Position numbers and translations under genes: made by a program
In this document: positions 44,201 to 60,726 of the stretch, one piece after another
Layout: the number at the start of each line of letters is the position of its first letter
Position numbering within the stretch: position 1 is the stretch's first letter
Assembly: GCA_964036295.1 (NCBI GenBank)
Contig: OZ038463.1
Location: 15,212,069 to 15,276,068, forward strand
DNA: 64,000 nucleotides
Direction: 5' to 3'
Source: Plumapathes pennacea
Lineage: Eukaryota > Cnidaria > Anthozoa > Antipatharia > Myriopathidae
The notes under the pieces: model-generated
Database searches by the model: none
Told to the model about the DNA's origin: nothing
Seen by the model: the letters and a program-made list of their open reading frames with translations, nothing else

Positions 44201-45940
44201 ACTTTTGATTGGTCCAAAGAAGTTTAGCAGCAAGAACCTAGTATGCGCTCTCAATTAAACCATTCACTCACATGTTTCTCCATCGAAATCTCTACAATAT
44301 GAAACCCCATGCTGTAACAGTAACATGAGTGCTGCTCTTAACTTACTGTCAACAGAATGTGCTCGATAAAAAAGCCTTCGTTGAGTATTTACACCATTAA
44401 ATTTCATCTGACAGGTAAGGAGCAGGACATTTTCTAGGTTGAATCAAGTTTGCCTTTATCTGGGAACATTATGAAAACAGCTTTCAAGTTTCTACACAAT
44501 TGGATTGCTCCCTGAATCTCTTAATCCCTCTACTATATGCGGATGTCATGACCAAAATAATTACAAGTGCTAGATACTTGTCAGTCTTATCAACTTGAAC
44601 CTGCCAATTCACCTAAAATATGACGTGCATTATACAGGTAGCCCGACTTAAAGAATTGAAAGGATAATTTGCCTTTGATCATTGTTCAGGTCTAAAGAGC
44701 AATATATTATTCCATGAATATGTACATCCCATGGAGGTTTGCCATTTTGCATAGCACCACTGTTTAACACATTTTGACCAGCTTTAGAATTACCAAACAT
44801 AAAAAGCAAAACTTTTACCTTTAGGGGAACACATCTGCCCGTCCCCATCCCCGCAAGGACAACAAAGCGCGATTATTTGTTTTAGTTGGTAATATATTCA
44901 AAACCCACTCAAAGACTGAATTTGCTGCGCCATTAAGAATTCCCAAAGACGAAATTGTGTTTATGCCTGTACCTAAAGATGTTTACTTCAAAGAATGGCT
45001 TATCACTGACAGAAATATATTATATAGTGCAGTCAACCGAAGTTTTCAATATGGACACCTAGCACGAAAATTCGATTATTTGTTCTCCATGTAATCTCCA
45101 TGTAAACCAGATTCGGAAACCTAAGTGAAATACGTTTGAAAAATCGGCACAAAACCTTTTTCTACGTAAGGCTATTTATTTCATCGTTTCCCATCATCGC
45201 CCGACAGTAATCATGGCCGCCAGCGACAGCTAGGAATGTTCTTGTAGAGTTCAACTCGCGCATAATCAAAATAAATCACTGATGTCGTATTTGGAGCAGC
45301 TATCCAAACAGAAACAGAAACAACAGAAGACGAAACACTGCAAAGCTGAAATAAAACAGCACAGCCACAGAGAGAGACTCGACATTCGTCAGTGTCTTCT
45401 TGGTTACAGTGATCACCGAGGCACAAACTAGAACAGAGTTGATCACACGTATTTCGTATTTTTCTCGATTCGTCTTCATGACCATATAGTTCGATGCACA
45501 TTTTCCACACAAAAACTAGATTTTCTTTTCGTCCGCGTGACGCGAATATAACATAAATAAATAACAAAGGTACAGACGACCGGCCATTCTATCGCGGAGG
45601 CCTTTGTAGAATTCCGATCTAACAATACTTCACAATGTGAAAATAGGGGGCTCGAAAACCTCCTTGAAACAGTACCCAAACAACACAAAATTACGAATCA
45701 ACGCAATGGGAATAGAGAACAAGAGCAGCGACTTTGTCCTATACAATTTAAAGACCCACGACTATAAATACGACCGCAGTCAATTTGCCTCAAAGAAACT
45801 ACAAACTTGGGCCAAAATCGTTGCGAAATCTTTGGCAGATATCACAACGAACTCATTTGGTAACCCAAAGGAACCCTATTTGTCAAATTCTATGTAAAAT
45901 ACGCAGAATTAGTGAGGTTACCTGAAGTTACAGCTGGCAT
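37926..45940 (-). CDS. CBFA2T: MTG/ETO-family transcriptional corepressor (CBFA2T / nervy), 11 coding exons
   Basis: Exons on the minus strand: 45922-45940, 43610-43953, 42883-42972, 42247-42437, 41696-41732, 41559-41604, 41101-41160, 40513-40601, 39465-39612, 38918-39174 and 37926-38222. All junctions are GT-AG and the phases join, totalling 1578 bases = 525 residues plus stop. Domains are NHR1/TAFH (~80-180: [40 protein letters not shown]), NHR2 oligomerisation helix (~285-341: [20 protein letters not shown]), NHR3 coiled coil (~343-425: [18 protein letters not shown]) and NHR4 MYND zinc finger (429-465). The family is nuclear and bridges DNA-bound factors such as E proteins and RUNX partners to NCoR/SMRT-HDAC. 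Human paralogues are 575-650 residues. The first exon is the least certain part: it encodes only MPAVTS plus one base. Confidence 0.92.
38918..39174 (-). CDS. CBFA2T: MTG exon: NHR3 coiled coil
   Basis: 257 bases, phase 1 to 0, with acceptor CCCAG and donor GTTAGG. It encodes charged heptad-like helix sequence: [39 protein letters not shown] and [15 protein letters not shown], ending QSDSSE. This corresponds to the VKRQA-MTELQKAV helix of vertebrate MTG8. Confidence 0.95.
39465..39612 (-). CDS. CBFA2T: MTG exon: NHR2 oligomerisation domain
   Basis: 148 bases, starting at phase 0 after CATGCAG. It encodes [20 protein letters not shown], then [20 protein letters not shown] and VKRRA. This helix drives tetramerisation of MTG proteins. 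The coral form keeps the MV-KT-R--VL-RCQ-DREE pattern. Confidence 0.95.
39748..39860. mobile_element. 113-bp Tc1/mariner-like MITE in an MTG intron
   Basis: Ends cagtgaactctctctaaggc and (inverted) ccttagaggtgtctg...gaattgactg, with TA on the left side. The family motif of aggcagacacc facing ggtgtctg is an imperfect inverted repeat. Non-coding. Confidence 0.5.
40118..40149. repeat. poly-T tract in an MTG intron
   Basis: A run of T followed by ctttttctttttcttcttc. It could be the tail of a retroposed sequence on the minus strand. Confidence 0.8.
40513..40601 (-). CDS. CBFA2T: MTG exon before NHR2, with tandem NAGNAG acceptor
   Basis: 89 bases encoding [18 protein letters not shown] and DDWRHVDT; donor GTGAGT. 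The acceptor region reads TCCTCTCCAGCAG, so splicing could use either AG (exon start 40601 or 40604). The longer form adds one Ala residue and keeps the frame. Confidence 0.85.
41101..41160 (-). CDS. CBFA2T: MTG small exon (MEDIVPQ region)
   Basis: 60 bases between TTTTGCAG and GTAAAAC, encoding [19 protein letters not shown] with split codons at both ends. The MEDI block matches the RLDDMA / TLEDIA region of vertebrate MTG proteins. The neighbouring 41559-41604 exon encodes [15 protein letters not shown] (KRPC matches vertebrate SKRPCTIS). The 41696-41732 exon encodes [12 protein letters not shown]. Confidence 0.85.
42247..42437 (-). CDS. CBFA2T: MTG exon: end of NHR1/TAFH and linker
   Basis: 191 bases; acceptor TTTCAG, donor GTATGG. 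It encodes [20 protein letters not shown], then [20 protein letters not shown] and [23 protein letters not shown] is the last TAFH helix, and VNENGKR is a conserved linker motif. Confidence 0.96.
42883..42972 (-). CDS. CBFA2T: MTG exon: NHR1/TAFH core
   Basis: Exactly 30 codons, phase 0-0, encoding [20 protein letters not shown] and [10 protein letters not shown]. Acceptor GATTACAG and donor GTGGGA. This block is nearly unchanged in vertebrate MTG proteins. Confidence 0.97.
43052..43271. mobile_element. 220-bp fold-back MITE with TTAA flanks
   Basis: TTAA at 43048-43051 and 43272-43275 flanks terminal repeats AGGGGCAATGTCAT and ATGACACCGCCCCT. Pairing of the two arms extends to the ccagtgttttt / aaaacactgg region, covering almost the whole element (fold-back hairpin). 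A TTAA target again suggests piggyBac-type mobilisation; it is unrelated in sequence to the 17131 element. Confidence 0.82.
43326..43490. mobile_element. 165-bp MITE, family CAGTGCTCGACATTAA, copy 2
   Basis: The inverse orientation of 32240-32404. The ends cagtgctcgacattaa and ttaatgtcgagtgctg are perfect inverted repeats. It lies in an MTG intron, 51 bp from the TTAA MITE. Confidence 0.8.
43610..43953 (-). CDS. CBFA2T: MTG exon: N-terminal Ser/Pro region and first TAFH helices
   Basis: 344 bases. An in-frame MPDSP motif (start of one human isoform class) is followed by a Ser/Pro-rich stretch. Then comes [20 protein letters not shown] and [19 protein letters not shown]. The acceptor is TTTTGCCAG; the donor follows MNLV at GTAGGT. 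Confidence 0.96.
43954..45921. other. MTG first intron
   Basis: No additional coding exon was recognised. The minus frame 45211-45567 (Cys-rich in part) has no domain and lacks supporting splice phases. Confidence 0.5.
45922..45940 (-). CDS. CBFA2T: probable first coding exon of MTG
   Basis: ATG then CCAGCTGTAACTTCAG, followed by the donor GTAACC. The remaining single base joins the AT that starts the 43610-43953 exon in the correct phase (MPAVTS-D-LREAS). A short N-terminal exon is normal for the family, but the evidence is only the phase match and the ATG. Confidence 0.5.
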
Positions 45941-48900
45941 TACAGAGTTCTACTCCAGGACCTAACAAGGTCTAAAAGACTCGCTCCCTGCAGACCACCA
46001 GCGGCCAAATTAGTGACGTCACGTTCTGGTCACGTGGCCACAATGCATAAAAACAGTAATATTTCATCGCACGTGTGTCTGGTTTCTTACAAAAAAAATA
46101 GCTTAGTGAAGTTAAGTTATTCAGTTCTCAGATGTAAATAGGAGCACTGAGTGAAAAAAAGATGCCCGATTTAAGATAAAAGCATATGCATCACTTATGT
46201 TGACAGCAAGGCATATTCATTTCGCTTTATGAAACTTGTGAAAACAAATTGCATCCTATTTCCTCCGTTGATAAAAAATTTAATCTGTTATTGCTCTCGT
46301 GACAGTTGAATCTATTTTGAAGTCGAAACAAAATGAAGAAAAGCAGATGACAAAAGCGGCAAATTGGGATGAAAAACCTTACTTCACATTCAAACTTTTC
46401 GAGGGGTTACCCCTCTAAACTCTATCCGACAACTCTGCGTTATGAATATCCATAAAAAGCGATAAGGCCTCTTATCAGCAATCAGCTGTCGCTCTTGCAG
46501 CTGCGCATACGGGAACTCGACAGTTCTCGCGGCAGGTGCATTGATGGCCGAGTGGAAAAGGGGACTGGGTAGGACTATAACAATATTCATGCTGTGTTGC
46601 CGCGATTTGAAATTTGGGGATTTATCCAAAGAGAACAAGGTCAACTTGCACGATTGAAAACGCTTCGAGTAATTCTGTCCTGAAAGTAAAAAAAGTAATA
46701 GTAATAAAACAAAATAAAATAAAATAAAAGCAATAAAAAAGTCCAATTAGAAATGCACACCGGAGAACACTGTTTTTCGGGTATAGTAGCCAAATGCAAA
46801 TTCCGAACTTTCGCCCTCATTTGAATTACCTGAGGCAAGCCATATGTTTTTCTAACCATCCACTAAGCTCTCAGACCGCTATTAAAAGCATAATTTCCCA
46901 CATGTGCATAAATGTTCTGAGTCTTCTGGAAAAAAAAAAAAAAAAAAAAAAAAGGCGCGTCTGGTAGCTCTCGTGTTGTCGACGAAAACAAACGGCGTCG
47001 CGCGCAATTTTAAGATTTCTTCTTCATATCGCTATTCAGCCGCACAAGAGGGAAGCCGGAGTTTAGCCAAGTGTCTGATTTTGTTGTTTATATCTGTAAC
47101 TTATTGCAAAGTGTCGTTCGAAGGGGAAAAAAACCGTGGGTTTGGTATCTCTCTTCCTATTGGTCGAAACGCGTGTTACTAATCATCCCATTGTAGGTGA
47201 GTTATTGTATCTCACATACATCTGCCGTCGTTCAGTGGGAGACATTACGAAAGCGACGTGTGTACTTGTCACAATGCCGTCCCCACCTTATGTTTTATTT
47301 ACACAAGGCCTTTCTAAGTGCTTCTGGGAGGAACTGAGTGAAGGAAAACAACTGTTCCCCACAATTACCCAGCAAATAACTTCTCTACTCGCCTTAAGCC
47401 TCTCGAATAAAAAAAACATCTAAAACTCTACCTTTCTAAGATCTCTCGAGAGAAAATTATGGGGATTACTTTCCTCACACACGCTCACTCGCAAAAAAAA
47501 AAAAGATAAAATGCAAAACAAAACGCAGGATCTTATAGGGCTGCAGATAAAAATTTGAGAGAGTTTGCGAGGGAGGAATAATTCCAACTGCAAAAAATAC
47601 ACTCGGAATAAAATTTGAACGTACCGTTGAATTTGGTATGATGCATCGCCGGCGAGAATTTCATTGATCTGACGGGGTTTGGACGCGAGGAACAAATAAT
47701 GGGCAAAGCTTCCTTGTCGAGAAAACCTAGATCGGAACGTCTTACAACACAGACTGCTATAGACCACAAGGCTGTAATGAACGACAACAGAAGTTTTCCC
47801 GCGGAACTGCACCTGCACATCCGGGTATTTCGGGCAGCTGTAGCAAGCTGCTGGCAAACTGTACGTCATAATTAATTTACGAAAACACAGCATTTGACAT
47901 ATCATTCCGTGAGTTATTTACAACTGGCTGAGCCAAAGTGAATTAATAAATTTCGGAGACAACCTTTCGACTCGACGAGATGTTTGATAACAGAGTTTTC
48001 GAACCGATAAGAAAATTGTGAATCGACGAGAAAAATTGAAGTGTCCAGGCCTATACAGATTGAGCCTGAAGCGTGTGTGACACCGCAACGAACAAGCTCC
48101 ATGCACCTGGATGTACTTGCCCATATATGGCACGGACCTATGATGGAAGACTTTTTTTTTGTGGATTGACAGACATGAACACTTAAAGTAATTCGCCAAG
48201 GTACTATGGGGGGCTGTCATTTTCCTGCGAGTTTCTCGTTCGACTAAATGGTACAATGAGGTTTCACTCTCCTTTGTAAGGCGATCTACTGCCTTCGCAG
48301 TTTTGGGAAAGCATGTAAACTACGACAAAACTAGGTTACTGAAGGTGTCGTCAGGGGAGTATTTGCCAACAAAGTCGTGAATATATGCGTGATTTATGAG
48401 GTTCTGTGGGAAGCGAACGGATGTAGAAATAGTAGCGGGCGTATTTTTAGCCGGTAGAAATACTAAGTGGCTCGTCACTTTTGCGACAGTTTCACGAAAA
48501 TTTCGGGCAACAACAAATTAAATTTTCACTGATTTCTACCTGAAGTGCGATATGACGCCAAAAAAAAAAAAAAAAAAAAAAAATGGTGTAATTTGCAATA
48601 TTCATCGAGTAAAAAGCATAGACTTTCAGTGAAGAGGTGAATGCATTCATTTCGATTAAAAACGATGTAGTTTCAACAACAAACGAAGACAAATAGAGCA
48701 AATATTGTGAAAGGGTGCCGGAATCGACAAATTCTTCTTGCGCAAACAGCGACAGCCATATATTGTTCAAATATTCAATTTGCGCTCGTCACTTTTGTGC
48801 TTTCCAATCCTATCCTGCAATTAAAAAGCCTATGTTTTCATCTATCGCACTATTGTTCCCCAAAGGCATATCTAATGGAGTTGCAAAAATATATTTCCGA

Positions 48901-50147
48901 TCCATTTGATCACTCGCTGCTTTCTTAGAAAGCATTTTAACTCGTTTTCCGTGTAAGCCGTGTTATTCAAGTATGCGTGTCACGCAACTTTACTTTTGAC
49001 TTTTTTTTTTTGAGATCGGTCCGATGTGTCACACTTTTATTTTTTTGATGGCCACAGCGGATCAATTAAAGCAAGCAGAGGACAGATGTTCACCATCTTT
49101 TTAAACTTTGATTATAATAGTCAGGCTTGTCTTAACGAACCTCGTGACTTCTTTATTTTTCTTAAGCGGTAATATTGCAAATTCACTGCGATTACTAATT
49201 TCCTCGTAAAGCGCCGGAGACCTTGATTAGCAGCTGCCCTGTTAAAAAGCAAAAACTAATAGTTTCCGACAGTGTGTTCCCCACTAACAAAAATCCGGTA
49301 GCAACACGGCCTGCATTTCCCTTTCAGTTTCACGAAAAGTTTGCGCACCCGAGTGAATAAATTCAACCTTGAGAAGCCAAATGTGGATTCTTCGGTATCA
49401 TTCTTTTTGGTAATTTAGAAACCAGTGTTGAACAGATTGTTTTACTGTGCATCGCTTCTATATTACTTTCTTAGACCGTGTTTATCGTTCGTGTTTGTCG
49501 TAAAGTTACACACGTCATTTTATGAGAAGTCCGTGATATTTCTCGCGCAATTTCATGTATCCTATCCAAAGGTTAAGACTGTGCCAACAGCGATAGGAAC
49601 CTTATTTCACTATCGGCCGATTAAGTTGTTTATAGTTTGATGAGAAGCCGTCGGGCTTTTTCTTTACTTTTTTTTTTTTTCGTCCGGATTAGTCTTCGAA
49701 TTTCTTTCAAGGCAAACAAATCGAAAAAAATGTATACCGGCAAATCATGCCAAAGAAAAACATTTTCTCGCAAAATTAGCGGAATTTATATCCATGCATG
49801 CATCCTCGCGACCAAAAACGAACCGCTGGCCGGTTTGACTTACATTAACTATTATTTCCGGAAAGCGAGTTGCACTGCACCAAGTAAACTCCAGAAATAA
49901 ATCCCTCCCGAAAAGGTTGTTCAGTATAAATATATAAATATACAAATATTTATTATATAGACACGAATGTTTTACTGGAAAATATACCGTGCGTAAAATC
50001 CATACGAAACTACACCCGGGACCCGAGTGGCGTATTTTCCATATCCTCACTAGTGAGGATATCGCTGGAATCATTTCCCGCTTTTGCACGGTTGTTTGTG
50101 CAATTTCTCGCAAAACACTCGTGTCTAATATAATAAAAAGAAAGTTA
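45941..50147. other. upstream region of MTG; no gene recognised
   Basis: A/T-rich sequence with homopolymers (poly-A near 46930-46953 and 48559-48583). Possible promoter or 5' UTR for the 45922-45940 start. Otherwise nothing was recognised on either strand. Confidence 0.45.
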
Positions 50148-50278
50148 CACGGCGGCTTGAAGATATGGATTTTATTTTCTTGTGGTAAAAACAATATTTT
50201 ACTCACTCGCGAAGCGCTTGTTCGTAAAATATTGTTTTTACCACTCGAAAATAAAATTCATATCTTCGCGCCACCGTG
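50148..50278. repeat. perfect-type hairpin, about 54-bp arms
   Basis: The left arm runs from cacggcggcttgaagatatg to gtggtaaaaacaatatttta. The right arm is its near-perfect reverse complement, ending gcgccaccgtg. The loop is about 20 bases (tcactcgcgaagcgcttgt). The adjacent 50025-50075 contains a further palindrome, atatcctcactagtgaggat. It is followed by (CT)n(TA)n. Confidence 0.85.
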
Positions 50279-50282
50279 CAAT

Positions 50283-50284
<2 letters not shown>

Positions 50285-50340
<56 letters not shown>
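50285..50340. repeat. (CT)n(TA)n compound microsatellite
   Basis: A CT run followed directly by a TA run, at the right end of the hairpin and immediately left of the 50341 MITE. The same order occurs at 19388-19452. Confidence 0.95.
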
Positions 50341-55846
<5,506 letters not shown>

Positions 55847-55961
55847 ATATTCTCCGCACGGTCGGGAAAGGCTTTGCGATAGCGTTACTTTCCAGCATCG
55901 AACCTGACGAATGTCGCCTACTTGGGAGAGATCTCTGCGCCTGGAATACAAACGGCAGCAT
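55847..55961 (-). CDS. candidate distal first exon (possibly of MTG)
   Basis: A frame from ATG at 55961: MLPFVFQAQRSLPSRRHSSG, then SMLESNAIAKPFPTVRRI. A textbook donor GTAAGT follows after one base of the next codon. The phase is compatible with the 43610-43953 MTG exon. Alternative first exons are common in MTG genes. A phase match has a one-in-three chance of occurring at random, and no homology supports the protein, so this is only a candidate. Confidence 0.25.
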
Positions 55962-58866
55962 TCGAGAGCGTCTTTGGCCTTTAGTTTCTCAATTCATGTC
56001 CGTTGACCCGTTCTGGTGTATCTCTGTTTGCGTAGCTGTTTGAGAAGCAATATATTCACGCGTCGAATCTGTCCCCTCCGTTCATTGCAACTCGGGCAGG
56101 TGCAAAAAAACCCAAAACGCGTTCACTGAGACGCTCGCACGTGCGTTACTGACATATGCCAGTGTATGACAGAAGTACGGCTATTACTTTAACTTTATGA
56201 CCTACTACCAAATGAAAGATGCGATTAGACTTAGTTCGCGAGAACACAACGCGGATAAAACACGTGATACTCGCGAGCGCGCTTTTCCGTTGCGAAGCAG
56301 GTGTCTATGGGGAAATTTCTTTCTCACAAATTTGGCTTATTGTAATCAAGAGTGGCTTGAAACAAAACAAGGTCTGAAAAAAGCACTCTGTCCTTCTCAC
56401 CTTACAGTGCAAATTAATTTGGCCTGGTTTGGTTTTAGCATGGTATTTCGTTCGGTGCGAATAATAATAGTAACAACATTGTAATAAAAATAAAATAGTA
56501 TAAGTAATTTTCGAGCAGGGCAAAGGAAAAGGCTCTTTTTTATGCGGTGCGATAAAGATAGGCCGCAGAGCAATTAAAAAGAATCATAATTTTTGGAGAT
56601 TAATCAGTTTGGTTGGGGTGTAATTAATGACTAAATAGGCCTTGGCGCAGGTGTTTCTCAGTACATGTCACCTGATACTAACACAGGGAAGCTGCAGGTG
56701 AAGAAACCCATGAGACGTACAATTAACATACGACCAACAGGCGACTACAGCAAGATTGCAGTGTTTTTTTTTTTCGTCAACTTAATATATTAAGTTTACT
56801 AAATCGATCCATGACACCGATGGAGTCAAGGAAAAGTTGCCAAAAAGTAAGCCACTCATTTTGTCCCCATCGACTCACACAATGTGTTCCAAGCTCACCA
56901 CTTTTTAATTGACAGGGAAGACAACTATGCCTGATTGCATGCAAGGCTTAATTGCTCTTTTCATAACACCGCTGGAAAACCAAGATCAATTTCCTTGCTG
57001 CGTTTTCTCAATCTTGTTGGTGTACTTTCGACTATAACTTGGGTGTTATCGGCGCCGTGCATATCACGAGAGAGAGAGAGAGAGAGAGAGCCGGATCGTC
57101 CAATGGGTCAAACGTTGACTTTTTGAGGCCATCATAGCTAGCCAAGGCTTTGGCGATTTATTGTGATATATCGGTGGAGGCTCCGCCCAGGCTATCACCC
57201 CCCCCCCCCCTCCCCCCCTGTCCTTTATTATAATACGATCCTGAGGTCAAAATAGTGACCCCGTTATATATCTTTACTAAAATTCTGCCTCTTTTTTACA
57301 CCAGGAGCCGAAGACAGGTAGAAAAACTTCATGCAACAACTCGGCAACGCGAGTTTTGCGAAGGTCTAAATCGGGGGACGAGCTTACAAACTCTAAAGGA
57401 TTTCTTTCCGCTAGCCGTTCTTACAAACCCCTTAAAATACCAAAAAGCATCGTTTTTCTACACCCCTTGATATACACGAAGCTTGAACCTCCCCGTATAG
57501 CCGATTATAAAGGAGTGCTCCTTATCATTACATCATCAATAATATTTTTCATTAATTTTTGACCAAGGAAGGTGTTGATAGTTTTATTTCCATGAATTAA
57601 GCTCATCTACAGAAACATGTCAACAGTTTAGACTCGTGCCTAACCAAAAAAATTACTTACCGTATAACAAATACACGTGCACTAACAAGGCACAATAATA
57701 GCTACGTCCTAAGCAGTGACCTTTGGTGTCTTTTGCCTGTGACAATGTATTGATTTTCATTCAAATTTTCATCCTGGTCATAATTTTTCACCGTATGGAA
57801 AATGGTGCTAAAGGGAAGGCGAAACCTGGAGGAGTATACCAAGTTTGACGGTTGTATTTGTCGAAACTCCCATATACTATTCTTGGTTGTAAGAGTAGCA
57901 TTGCCCAATTCCAGCTGATTTTAGACATGAAAACCCGCCAAAGCAATAATAATATATAATGGGAACTGTTTGTTCAATTTTCGCTTTTCGATTATTATGC
58001 AAACCAGCCATGTAAACAAGCACAGGTTCATCCGCCAAATATTTATAAAAAAAGCTCCAAAGCTCTCTAACCGTTGTTATCGCAAAACCTAACCAAATAC
58101 AGTTTTTTTTTTTAATTTTTAACGGGTCCCCAATGTTGATCAAATTTTTAATTTGGATAGTTTCTCGATCTATACGGGCCGAATGCTGCGTTATTAGTAT
58201 ACATTCCAACTTGTGTATTCATAATACATCAAGTAGACATATACTGTCTCCATTAAAATCAGCACCTGCATGCCTGAAAATTGCGAATTTCAAGACTAAA
58301 CCCCAACTCGATCATGAAATGGCACCAAGAGATGGGAAAATTTAAGCAAGCTCTCGATGAGTACTTTCGAGCTATTCTTGAGCGGACTTCATATTTTTAT
58401 TTTACCGTTTAATCTGGACACGAGAGATGACATCGAGGGCGCAACATTATCTAAATCATGATCCGTTGGCAATTTCCGTTGTTTGAATTTTTTGGGGGCT
58501 AATTGAGCATTATGCAACTCGTTTAATATAATTGAAAATAAGAGGGGCTCACTAAATTGGTGCAAGACCATTTTTAATAAAAACTTGAAATTAAGTTTGT
58601 AATGAAGAGGCATGGCCGGTCGCACGAGCAAAAAGGAGCGGTCACTAAGCGCGTACGTTTTCAAGAAAGAATGGACACCGCGCGGACTCAGAACAGCACG
58701 ATTAAAATCACTTTTTACCACAACACACTAGTTTCTCGCTCTCTTATTGGTCGATTTACCGTGGTAAATAAGAGTCCAGACAACGATGCTGACGCCAGCA
58801 TGTCACGTTTTGCAGCGAAATACAACGAAAGTTTCCTGTATATTTCTAAATGTTGTGGTAAAAAAC
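55962..58866. other. no gene recognised
   Basis: Contains (GA)n near 57069-57090 and a poly-C tract near 57200-57220. 58735-58790 has a lone half of the following hairpin family (ccgtggtaaataagagtcca). No coding sequence was recognised. Confidence 0.45.
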
Positions 58867-59047
58867 AAATTTCCACTGGTTTGCCGTGGTGTGGACTCTT
58901 ATTTACCACGATTTACGTCATCACATAGTCAAAATTAGTTGCGGACTCACTTGGCAAAGCGTCTCGTGAGTCCACAACATTTTGACCATGTGATGACGTA
59001 AATCGTGGTAAATAAGAGTCCACACCACGGCAAACCAGTGGAAATTT
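58867..59047. repeat. 181-bp near-perfect hairpin element
   Basis: Arms of about 70 bp: aaatttccactggtttgccg onward to atttacgtcatcacat, mirrored by atgtgatgacgtaaat ... ccagtggaaattt. The loop itself carries gcggactcac / gtgagtccac. A related half-copy lies at 58750-58790. Fold-back MITE-like; no clear target duplication. Confidence 0.85.
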
Positions 59048-59341
59048 ATCAATTAGACTGCAACAACAATAATTAGATTACTTTGCACGGATAGAGCCGT
59101 TTACGGATGACTGTCGAAAGTAAACGTGTAATCGCTCTAGTGTTGCGTTTGCAACGCTGTCCGATTGGTCCAAACAAATTCAGCAGCATTCTTGGCCAAT
59201 CGAGAACAAGTGGCGATGGCGTCTTCTCGCACTTGCTGATTGTTTTTTTTTTTTTTTTTCGTCAAAGTAAAACCAAAGGCCGATTACTTTGGCTCCCGAA
59301 TGGTTGAAGTGTTTCTTACAGCCTCTGTAAAGCCTGGTCCT

Positions 59342-59491
59342 CACTAGCGCATAAGCATAAGCATAAGCACAAGACAGTGGCGACATAAGCATAAGCAACG
59401 GACGCGTTTGATCCTTATGCTTATGCTTATGCTTATGCTTATGTCGTCACTGTCTCTCTCTTAGTCTTATGCTTGTGCTTGTGCGCTAGTG
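59342..59491. mobile_element. 150-bp fold-back element built of GCATAA units
   Basis: Inverted ends CACTAGCGCA / TGCGCTAGTG enclose opposing arrays of gcataa and ttatgc hexamers, with gacagtggcgacataagc paired to ttatgtcgtcactgtc. Non-coding, MITE-sized. Confidence 0.8.
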
Positions 59492-59916
59492 CTTTGGTTT
59501 GGTTTTTGAGTGTAATCCGAATACGGCTCTATCATATCTGTTCCGAGAGCTGAGCGAAGACCTAATATTTTCTCTCGCGCGAAGCAGGGGTAAGCCATCT
59601 TATGCCGCCTTGGCGAGACGTTATTAGGTCACATGTCATGATCCCACCAATTGCATGTAAGAGACTCCATGACGCAAGCTCTCACTCTCAGATAGTGGAG
59701 CCCCATTCCTTTTCTTTTTTCATTATTCCTTCGACTTTTTTTTACGATTGTAAAAGTCAGGCTGTTTATTGCTCGTGCCTGCGGAGCTGCGGCGAGCTTA
59801 AAATTGCAATTTTTTTTTTCTTTTTCTTCTTCTTCGGGTTTTTTCTTTTCTGGGTCGAGAATCAGCACACGGTGATTGGTCCACATTGTCACATGACATG
59901 CGATGACGTAAATTGG

Positions 59917-60198
59917 AGGCAGTGTGGCCGAGTGGTTAGAGCGCCGGACTTGAAATCGGGAGGTCCCAGGTTTAAGTCCCGCTCTGACCACTAGCTGAAT
60001 TTGCATTACGGTACCCTGAGTTAAAATCCTCGGCCACACTGTGTAAATAGCCAACTGGTTAGTTGGACCAGTTGGGATTCTTAACGAATTTGCGTTCAGT
60101 TCATGATATTTCGTTTCTGCATTTTCAAGTCTCCCCAATTAGCACGGCAGTGCTAAATACATCGAGACTTAAATAAAGTGATTTATTTATTTATTTTA
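59917..60198 (+). mobile_element. tRNA-derived SINE
   Basis: The 5' head has an A-box-like tggccgagtggttagagc (59925-59942) and a B-box-like ggtttaagtcc (59969-59979) at tRNA spacing. A 5'/3' tRNA acceptor does not pair properly, so this is not a functional tRNA. An unrelated body follows, containing atcgagacttaaataaag, and the 3' end is (TTTA)n. Pol III promotion is inferred from the boxes. Confidence 0.8.
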
Positions 60199-60726
60199 AA
60201 TGACTTCGCCAACAACTTGAGATGTGGGCTATTGAATTGCTCGTTTCTTGTGTGTAAACGTTAACTGCATCCCATTCAAACTTAACACATGTTGGCTCTG
60301 TGGAACGCGCACAGATAAAGTGGATTTTAGGGAATGATTTGGGTTTGCGCGGGGGCTTGCGTTTCTAAGTTCACCGCGAGAAATTGGTGGATTCAACTAT
60401 TTTGATGGATACCGCTACGGGATTGCAAATATACTCTGTCGCCGCTAATGATTTAGTCCCGACGAAACTTTCTGTGGCGACACGAAAACTTCTGGGAAGA
60501 TACTAGGCCACGATGAGCTTTAGCCGTAAAACAATAGCGATTTTATATGCAATACACTGTACATGACATCTGTTGCCTCATAAAATGCTTCTGCTTATCG
60601 TACATTGCCTGTTGAAATGTTTCTTCCATTCGATCATGTAGCCTTTGTTTCGCAATGGTCACGGTATACTAGAAATGAAAAATACACCGAAATAGTCCTA
60701 AGCATTGAGTTTGCAGTCACAAATGA
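60199..60726. other. no gene recognised
   Basis: No coding or repeat structure was identified between the SINE and the dispersed repeat. Confidence 0.5.

Noticed and set aside
59917..59992. Functional tRNA gene (Ser/Leu-like)
   Set aside because: The A and B boxes are present, but the acceptor stem ends do not pair and the sequence continues into a SINE body.
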